NCBI GenBank assembly: GCA_030526765.1
Contig: JAUNCB010000017.1
Location: forward strand, 1 to 11,077
Source of the DNA: Bacillota bacterium
GTDB lineage: Bacteria > Bacillota > Clostridia > Lachnospirales > Anaerotignaceae
Direction: 5' to 3'
Length of the DNA: 11,077 nt
The notes below the pieces were generated by a model. That model ran no database searches, was not told the DNA's origin, and saw only the letters and a list, made by a program, of their open reading frames with translations. Positions 6,775 through 11,077 of this stretch are shown here, in pieces. A program made the translations under genes and the position numbers. Numbering within the stretch: the stretch's first letter is position 1; the number at the start of each line of letters is the position of its first letter.

Positions 6775-6795
6775 TCCGCAGAGGACTTCTGCGGA
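6775..6795 (+). promoter_or_regulatory. hairpin in the ABC-F mRNA leader
   Basis: TCCGCAGA (6775-6782) pairs perfectly with TCTGCGGA (6788-6795) around the loop GGACT. It lies near the 5' end of the predicted mRNA and about 30 bases before the Shine-Dalgarno. No T-run follows on this strand, whereas on the other strand the stem is followed by six T, so it could terminate antisense transcripts. A regulatory or 5' stabilising role is inferred. Confidence 0.5.
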
Positions 6796-6838
6796 AAAGA
6801 TAAAGAGAAAAAACAGAGCAAAAAAAGGAGAGAATCAG

Positions 6839-8461
6839 ATGATCGCTGCACAGGGTGTCAGCCTCCAGTATGGTGGCAGAGTACTTTTCAACGACGTTAA
6901 TATCAATTTTACAAAGGGCAACTGCTATGGCCTGATCGGTGCCAATGGTGCCGGCAAATCCACATTTCTGAAAATTCTGGCAGGGGAGATGGAGCCCAAT
7001 AAGGGTTCTGTATTTATTACCCCTGGAGAAAGAATGGCAGTGCTGAAGCAGGACCACTTCCTGTTCGATGAATTTGAGGTAGTGGAAACCGTTCTGTACG
7101 GTCATAAAAGACTGTACGATATCAGAAAGGAAAAGGATGCCCTCTATATGAAAGAGGATTTTACAGATGAGGACGGCATTAAGGCTGCAGAGCTGGAAGG
7201 CGAATTTGCAGAGCTGGATGGCTGGGCAGCAGAATCCAATGCGGAAATGCTGTTAAATGGTCTGGGTGTGACAAATGAATTCCACTATATGAAAATGAAG
7301 GAGCTGACAGGCGGACAGAAGGTGAAGGTGCTGCTGGCACAGGCACTGTTCGGCAATCCCGATATCCTGCTGCTGGACGAACCTACCAACCATCTGGATA
7401 TCCATGCCATCAAATGGCTGGAGGAATTCCTGATGAACTTTGAAAATACAGTAATTGTTGTTTCCCATGACCGTCACTTCCTGAATAAGGTCTGCACAAA
7501 TATCGCAGATATCGACTACGGCAAGATCACCATGTTCGTAGGGAACTACGATTTCTGGTACAGCTATACACAGATGACACAGCGTCAGCTGAAGGATCAG
7601 AATAAACGGGTGGAGCAGAAGATCAAGGAATTGCAGGACTTCATCCAGCGTTTCTCTGCCAATGCTTCCAAGGCAAAGCAGGCTACATCCAGAAAGAAAC
7701 TGCTGGATAACCTGCAGATGGATACTATCAAACCCTCCAGCCGCCGTTATCCTTTCTGTGACTTCAAGCAGGACAGAGAGGTTGGGAACGATGTGCTGCT
7801 GGTAGATGGTATTTCCAAAACCATTGACGGCAAAAAGGTGCTGAATAATGTAAGCTTTATGATCCGCCCGAAGGAAAAGGTTGCCTTTGTTGGTAAGGAT
7901 GAAATCGCAAGAACCACGCTGTTCCAGATTCTGATGGGCGAAATGGAGCCCGATGAAGGTACCTTCAAATGGGGGGTTACCACAAAAACAGCGTACTTCC
8001 CCAAAGATAACAACGAATATTTCGATGGCTGCAAGGATTCTCTGATCGAATGGCTGCGTCCCTATGCAAAAGAAGGGGAGCAGTATGATTCCGATATCCG
8101 CGGCTGGCTGGGCAGAATGCTGTTCAGTGGGGAAGAAGCGCTGAAATCCGCAAATGTTCTGAGCGGCGGCGAAAAGGTAAGATGTATGCTGTGTAAAATG
8201 ATGATGAGCGGTGCCAATGTCATGATTCTGGATGAACCTACCAACCATCTGGATCTGGAATCCATCACAGCGGTCAACGAAGGTCTGACAAACTTCAAGG
8301 GCACACTGCTCTTTGACTCCCATGACCATCAGTTCGTGCAGACCATCGCAGACAGAATCATTGAGATCCTGCCCGGCGGTATCATCGACAGACAGATGAC
8401 ATACGACGAATATATCGATGACGAAAGCATTGATGCTATGAGAGAAAAACTGTCCCAGTAA
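6839..8461 (+). CDS. ABC-F family ATPase, YbiT-like
   Basis: 540-residue soluble ABC-F protein with two nucleotide-binding domains and no membrane part; such proteins bind the ribosomal E site and act on translation. Domain 1: Walker A GANGAGKST (34-42), signature LTGGQ (156-160), Walker B LLLLDEP (Glu181), switch His210. A charged helical linker (about 241-315) is the P-site tRNA interaction region. Domain 2: signature LSGGE (441-445), Walker B with Glu466, SHDH with His495. Its Walker A is unusual, GKDEIARTT (352-360), with Ala for Gly and Arg358 for the Lys. Overall order fits the YbiT group rather than antibiotic-resistance subfamilies, but resistance cannot be excluded. AAGGAG at 6825-6830 is eight bases before ATG. 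The L-threonine aldolase Shine-Dalgarno overlaps its stop codon, so the two are one transcript. Confidence 0.93.
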   Translation: MIAAQGVSLQYGGRVLFNDVNINFTKGNCYGLIGANGAGKSTFLKILAGEMEPNKGSVFITPGERMAVLKQDHFLFDEFEVVETVLYGHKRLYDIRKEKDALYMKEDFTDEDGIKAAELEGEFAELDGWAAESNAEMLLNGLGVTNEFHYMKMKELTGGQKVKVLLAQALFGNPDILLLDEPTNHLDIHAIKWLEEFLMNFENTVIVVSHDRHFLNKVCTNIADIDYGKITMFVGNYDFWYSYTQMTQRQLKDQNKRVEQKIKELQDFIQRFSANASKAKQATSRKKLLDNLQMDTIKPSSRRYPFCDFKQDREVGNDVLLVDGISKTIDGKKVLNNVSFMIRPKEKVAFVGKDEIARTTLFQILMGEMEPDEGTFKWGVTTKTAYFPKDNNEYFDGCKDSLIEWLRPYAKEGEQYDSDIRGWLGRMLFSGEEALKSANVLSGGEKVRCMLCKMMMSGANVMILDEPTNHLDLESITAVNEGLTNFKGTLLFDSHDHQFVQTIADRIIEILPGGIIDRQMTYDEYIDDESIDAMREKLSQ

Positions 8462-8473
8462 GGAGGAGATCCC

Positions 8474-9511
8474 ATGATCAACGGTAAAATTGACCTGAGA
8501 AGCGATACAGTGACGGTTCCCACCGAGGAAATGCGCAAAGCCATGTTTGAGGCGGTCGTAGGAGATGATGTGTACGGGGATGATGCCACCATCAATGAAC
8601 TGGAAAGACTGGCGGCAGAACGCTTCGGCAAGGAAGCGGCACTTTTTATGCCTACAGGCACCATGAGCAACCAGACAGCGGTGTTCACATGGGTGAAAAA
8701 CAGAGGGGATGAAATCATCCTGCCCGATAACTGCCATATTGTTGTTCATGAAGCAGGTGCGGCGGCGATCATCGCCGGGGCACAGCTGCGGACGGTGCAG
8801 AATGCGGCAGGGGAAATGCCTCTGGAAATTGTGGAGCATTATATCCGGAAAGACCCCACAGATATCCATCAGCCTGCAACAGCCCTGATCACCTATGAAA
8901 ATGCGGATTCTGACGGGCAGGTGCGTTCCGTGGAATATATGAAATCCGTGTGGGAGCTGGCAAAGAAATATGATTTGCCTGTACATATCGACGGTGCTCG
9001 TATTTTCAATGCGGCAACTTATCTGGGTGTGGATGTAAAGGAAATGGCGCAGTATGCCGATTCCATTTCCGTATGCCTTTCCAAAGGACTGTGTGCCCCT
9101 GTGGGCTCTGTTCTGGTAGGGCCGAAGGAATTTATTGATCTGGCGAGAAGAAAACGTAAGGTTCTGGGCGGCGGCATGCGTCAGGCGGGGATTCTTGCGG
9201 CAGCGGGCATCCTTGCGCTGACAAAAATGACAGATCGTCTGCAGGAGGACCATGACAATGCGGCATATATGGCGGAAAGACTGACGGAAGTGAAGGGGCT
9301 GGAAGTGTACAAGGAACGCCAGCAGATCGACATGGTTTTCTTTAAATTGCAGGATTACCCTTTAAATTCTGCTGAACTGGTGGAATATATGGCAAAGCAT
9401 GATGTGATCATCAATGGCGAGGACAACGGCATGATGCGTTTTGTTTCCCATGCCTATGTTTCCAGAGAAGAGATCGATACCGTGATCGAATTGCTGAAGC
9501 AGGCGCAGTAA
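8474..9511 (+). CDS. ltaE: low-specificity L-threonine aldolase
   Basis: 345-residue pyridoxal-phosphate enzyme of fold type I that cleaves L-threonine and L-allo-threonine to glycine and acetaldehyde in the cytoplasm. The start DLRSDTVT (7-14) is the family hallmark. PTGTMSNQT (60-68) binds the cofactor phosphate, His88 in DNCHIVVHEAG stacks on the ring, HIDGAR (171-176) carries the Asp that contacts the pyridine nitrogen, and Lys204 in CLSKGLCAP should form the Schiff base. Length is typical (about 340). AGGAGG (8461-8466) lies seven bases before ATG and overlaps the ABC-F stop codon, indicating co-transcription and probably coupled translation. The link between an ABC-F factor and glycine/threonine metabolism is probably just shared expression. 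Related enzymes such as phenylserine aldolase are possible alternatives for substrate range. Confidence 0.94.
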   Translation: MINGKIDLRSDTVTVPTEEMRKAMFEAVVGDDVYGDDATINELERLAAERFGKEAALFMPTGTMSNQTAVFTWVKNRGDEIILPDNCHIVVHEAGAAAIIAGAQLRTVQNAAGEMPLEIVEHYIRKDPTDIHQPATALITYENADSDGQVRSVEYMKSVWELAKKYDLPVHIDGARIFNAATYLGVDVKEMAQYADSISVCLSKGLCAPVGSVLVGPKEFIDLARRKRKVLGGGMRQAGILAAAGILALTKMTDRLQEDHDNAAYMAERLTEVKGLEVYKERQQIDMVFFKLQDYPLNSAELVEYMAKHDVIINGEDNGMMRFVSHAYVSREEIDTVIELLKQAQ

Positions 9512-9543
9512 GCCTGTTCAGAACAGAATAAATCAGAGAGAAA

Positions 9544-9577
9544 CTGCCCTTGCGTTCTGTGCGTAAGGGCAGCTTTT
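9544..9577 (+). terminator. terminator-like hairpin between ltaE and the LysO genes
   Basis: CTGCCCTT (9544-9551) pairs with AAGGGCAG (9565-9572), extendable inward by three further pairs to give about 11 pairs, followed by CTTTT. The T-run is short and ends directly at the Shine-Dalgarno GGAGG (9578-9582) of the next gene. It may act as a partial terminator that lowers expression of the exporter relative to ltaE. Confidence 0.6.
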
Positions 9578-9589
9578 GGAGGAATGAAA

Positions 9590-9871
9590 ATGTGGGATAT
9601 CTTTCTTGTGGTCGGGATCGGCTTTTTCATCGGCTACAAAGGGCTTATCAAGGAAAAAGGGATCAGACTGAACAGTAAGCTGCAGACGGTGTGGCTGATG
9701 CTTCTGATCTTCTGCATGGGGGTCAGCATCGGCAGAAACGGAGAGATTGTGAAAAACCTGCCGCTGCTGGGAGGTAAGGCGGTTCTCTTTGCGATCCTGA
9801 CGGCGTTGTTCAGTACGGTCGTGGTCTATCTCCTTTCTGTGCTGTTTCTGGAAAAGGAGGGGAGAAAATGA
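9590..9871 (+). CDS. LysO-type exporter, N-terminal subunit
   Basis: 93-residue membrane protein with three predicted helices (about 4-18, 36-52, 65-90). It matches the N-terminal third of LysO (DUF340, YbjE), the L-lysine exporter, which in E. coli is one chain of about 300 residues. ATG 9590 is chosen over the in-frame ATG 9584 because GGAGG (9578-9582) leaves seven bases to 9590 but only one to 9584. The stop codon overlaps the next start as ATGA (9868-9871), so the two halves are translationally coupled. The lengths add up to 288, close to the single-chain form, so the two should work together. Substrate lysine is inferred from the family; this half alone is weak evidence and gains support from its partner. 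Confidence 0.82.
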   Translation: MWDIFLVVGIGFFIGYKGLIKEKGIRLNSKLQTVWLMLLIFCMGVSIGRNGEIVKNLPLLGGKAVLFAILTALFSTVVVYLLSVLFLEKEGRK

Positions 9872-10455
9872 GCCTTCTGATTTTGGCGGTGCTGGTGCTG
9901 GGCATTGGTGCGGGCTTTTTTCTGCCTGCGGATATCAGTGCGCTGATTGACAGTGCTTCTTCCTATATGCTGCTGGTGCTGCTGTTTTCCGTTGGGATCG
10001 ATATGGGGCTGAATAAAGAGGTGTTTATCCGTATTCGGGAACTGGGCTTTCGGATTTTGCTGATCCCCTTTGGGGTGGTAGTGGGGTCTCTTTTCGGGGG
10101 ATTTCTGACGGCACTGCTGACCCATATGCCCGTAAAGGAAGGGCTGGCGATCTCTGCGGGTTTGGGCTGGTACAGCCTTTCCGGTATTCTGATCACAGAG
10201 GCGGGGAATCCTGTGGCAGGTACGGTTGCCTTTCTTTCCAATGTGTTTCGTGAAATGCTGACCTTTATTGTGGTGCCTTTTCTTGCAGGGCATGTGAATT
10301 ATTACTGTGCCATTGCGCCCGCAGGGGCGACTGCTATGGATACCACGCTGGGCATCATCAGCAAAAACACCAATGCCACTATTGCGGTGCTGAGCTTTGT
10401 CAGCGGTGTGATCTGCACTTTGCTGGTGCCGATTCTGGTCCCGATTTTCCTGTAA
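9868..10455 (+). CDS. lysO: LysO family lysine exporter, C-terminal subunit
   Basis: 195-residue membrane protein with about six helices matching the DUF340 / LysO (YbjE) core. Family marks are FSVGIDMG (about 40-47), GWYSLSG (100-106), LSNVFREML (123-131) and PAGATAMDTTL (151-161). Membrane-embedded acidic residues such as Asp45, Glu129 or Asp158 are candidates for substrate or proton coupling. The likely job is export of L-lysine or analogues across the cytoplasmic membrane. AAGGAGG (9854-9860) lies seven bases before ATG, inside the upstream gene. Both start and stop frames are intact, so this is a true two-gene arrangement and not a recent frameshift, since each half has its own ribosome binding site. 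No lysine riboswitch was found in front of the pair. No terminator is visible before the tRNA promoter. Confidence 0.9.
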   Translation: MSLLILAVLVLGIGAGFFLPADISALIDSASSYMLLVLLFSVGIDMGLNKEVFIRIRELGFRILLIPFGVVVGSLFGGFLTALLTHMPVKEGLAISAGLGWYSLSGILITEAGNPVAGTVAFLSNVFREMLTFIVVPFLAGHVNYYCAIAPAGATAMDTTLGIISKNTNATIAVLSFVSGVICTLLVPILVPIFL

Positions 10456-10485
10456 CAAAAAATTGTAGAAAATTGAAAAAAGATG

Positions 10486-10514
10486 TTGACAAATATCCCT
10501 CGGTGCGTTATTAT
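10486..10514 (+). promoter_or_regulatory. promoter of the tRNA-Leu gene
   Basis: A perfect -35 TTGACA (10486-10491) is followed after 17 bases by TATTAT (10509-10514). A perfect TATAAT overlaps at 10512-10517 but at 20-base spacing. Initiation near 10521 would leave a short 5' extension before the tRNA at 10536. Confidence 0.8.
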
Positions 10515-10535
10515 AATCTAGCGCACACGAGATGT

Positions 10536-10620
10536 GCGGATGTGGCGGAACTGGCAGACGCGCTAGATTCAGGTTCTAGTGGGCATTACGCCCGTGCAGG
10601 TTCAAGTCCTGTCATCCGCA
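10536..10620 (+). tRNA. tRNA-Leu(CAG)
   Basis: Complete 85-base class II tRNA. Acceptor arms GCGGATG (10536-10542) and CATCCGC (10613-10619) pair fully, with discriminator A at 10620. The anticodon stem CTAGA/TCTAG encloses loop TTCAGGT, giving anticodon CAG (10570-10572), which reads CUG leucine codons. The long variable arm GGGC-ATTAC-GCCC and the T-loop GTTCAAGTC are as expected. The 3' CCA is not encoded and must be added after transcription. Confidence 0.96.
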
Positions 10621-10631
10621 GTAAAATGCGG

Positions 10632-10665
10632 AAAGAGCGATATCGGAAGATATCGCTCTTTTTTT
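10632..10665 (+). terminator. terminator of the tRNA-Leu gene
   Basis: A perfect 13-pair stem AAAGAGCGATATC (10632-10644) / GATATCGCTCTTT (10649-10661) closes on the tetraloop GGAA, and T residues continue to 10665. It ends the single-gene tRNA transcript. Confidence 0.92.
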
Positions 10666-10715
10666 GTTTCCGTATGCCTGCTGCATAAAATATTGTTTCT
10701 GATGGCTGATTTTGA

Positions 10716-10976
10716 TCAGAAAAGCTGTGCCAAGAGTGCCTTGCAAAGCTTGTCATCTATCTCCAGCAGGCTTTTTTTGCCGTCGGTAAAGGTGATGGAA
10801 AGGATATGTACGCCCTTTGCTTCGCTTTCCACTTTGTGGGAGGCTACCATCTTCTGATTCAGAACGATCATATTTCCAAGAGAGATCGCCAGAATGACCT
10901 GACCGTTTGCCATGGTAACGGAGGCATCCTTATAATCACCGGCGGTTACTTTGTTTTTTGCACCGAAAATACCCAT
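10716..10976 (-). CDS. small conserved-looking protein of unknown function
   Basis: 86-residue cytoplasmic protein, not recognised. It has no signal peptide or membrane helix. After MGIFGAKNK it shows alternating beta-strand patterns (about 17-25, 27-40, 43-60, 60-72) and a C-terminal helix (about 74-86), which would fit a small beta-barrel or PH-like fold; this is a guess from pattern. The start at 10976 is preceded six bases upstream by a strong AGGAGGAA (10983-10990 on this strand); a longer frame to 11036 would begin inside the promoter and lacks a ribosome binding site. It is the only gene on this strand and faces the tRNA unit. Its opening MGIFG is similar to the MGLFG of the DUF4428 protein at 2463, which may be chance. 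Confidence 0.78.
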   Translation of the reverse strand: MGIFGAKNKVTAGDYKDASVTMANGQVILAISLGNMIVLNQKMVASHKVESEAKGVHILSITFTDGKKSLLEIDDKLCKALLAQLF

Positions 10977-11007
10977 GCTTTCTTCCTCCTGTTCGTTTTT
11001 TTTCTTT

Positions 11008-11036
11008 AAAATACCATGTTTTTCGTTCCTTCGCAA
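11008..11036 (-). promoter_or_regulatory. promoter of the minus-strand small gene
   Basis: On the minus strand a -35 TTGCGA (11036-11031) and a -10 TATTTT (11013-11008) are separated by 17 bases. Each matches four of six consensus bases. Transcription would begin about 25-30 bases before the ATG at 10976. Confidence 0.55.
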
Positions 11037-11077
11037 GGGGAGGAATCCTGCGGCGCAGGTTTACTTTTGGTGGGATT
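11037..11077. other. right edge, short palindrome only
   Basis: A five-pair palindrome CCTGC-GGC-GCAGG (11047-11059) is followed on the + strand by TTTACTTTT. This could be a weak terminator or the edge of a longer element outside the window. No gene can be assigned. Confidence 0.3.

Noticed and set aside
6763..6838. possible upstream ORF in the ABC-F leader starting at ATG 6763
   Set aside because: It has no ribosome binding site, would start within a base or two of the transcript start, and overlaps the ABC-F frame without a stop nearby.
7253..9253. 666-codon open frame on the minus strand opposite the ABC-F and threonine aldolase genes
   Set aside because: It runs opposite two firmly identified genes and crosses their boundary, has a His/Cys/Phe-rich nonsense composition and no recognisable domain. 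It reflects codon bias of the sense genes.
10536..10620. tRNA-Leu as an attachment site for an integrated element
   Set aside because: No integrase gene and no copy of the tRNA 3' end is present in the window; the flanks look like ordinary chromosome.
10473..10688. 71-codon + strand frame over the tRNA
   Set aside because: It reads through the tRNA-Leu gene, its promoter and its terminator, and so is not coding.
10696..10722. TTTCTGAT/ATCAGAAA inverted repeat at the end of the minus-strand gene as a terminator
   Set aside because: The stem is A/T-rich, overlaps the stop codon and is not followed by a T-run on the minus strand.
5778..11049. 13-base identical string GGGGAGGAATCCT at 5778 and 11037
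   Set aside because: The first copy is a ribosome binding site with spacer; a second purine-rich match in 11 kb is probably chance, and no start codon follows it.

Overview
The window looks like chromosomal DNA of a low-to-moderate GC Gram-positive anaerobe of the Bacillota, most likely a clostridial gut organism of Lachnospirales type. This rests on near-perfect AGGAGG ribosome binding sites before almost every gene, sigma-A promoters with 17-base spacing, rho-independent terminators, lipoprotein signal peptides, and a DUF4428 / AIM24 / ArAE-HAD / YbiT-like ABC-F gene content. The species cannot be named from the sequence. No mobile element, CRISPR array, rRNA or prophage was seen. All genes but one are on the + strand.

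Region 1 (1-254) is non-coding as far as I can tell. It holds a terminator for an upstream transcript and a poor promoter candidate. Region 2 (261-3310) is a run of four same-strand genes of little-known function: a nine-cysteine zinc-binding protein, an AIM24/TIGR00266 protein with three internal repeats, a two-part lipoprotein, and a DUF4428 protein with zinc ribbons at both ends. Two structured inverted repeats sit between these cistrons and a strong terminator closes the run. It is the best candidate in the window for an undescribed system, probably linked to the envelope or to metal or stress sensing.

Region 3 (3434-5653) has a clear TTGACA/TATACT promoter. It drives a membrane ArAE/FUSC domain fused to a HAD domain whose catalytic motif I is degenerate, followed four bases later by a TcdA-like tRNA t6A dehydratase, then a terminator. 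Region 4 (5706-6710) is a single lipoprotein gene with its own promoter and terminator.

Region 5 (6746-10455) carries a YbiT-type ABC-F ATPase behind an extended -10 promoter and a leader hairpin. It is followed at once by a low-specificity L-threonine aldolase and, after a hairpin, by a LysO-type lysine exporter split into two overlapping genes. Region 6 (10486-10665) is a tRNA-Leu(CAG) unit with its own promoter and terminator. Region 7 (10716-11036) is a small minus-strand gene of unknown function with its own promoter.

Several genes show two in-frame ATGs shortly after the Shine-Dalgarno sequence. In these I chose the downstream one because the spacing to the ribosome binding site is normal (6-9 bases) rather than 0-3.
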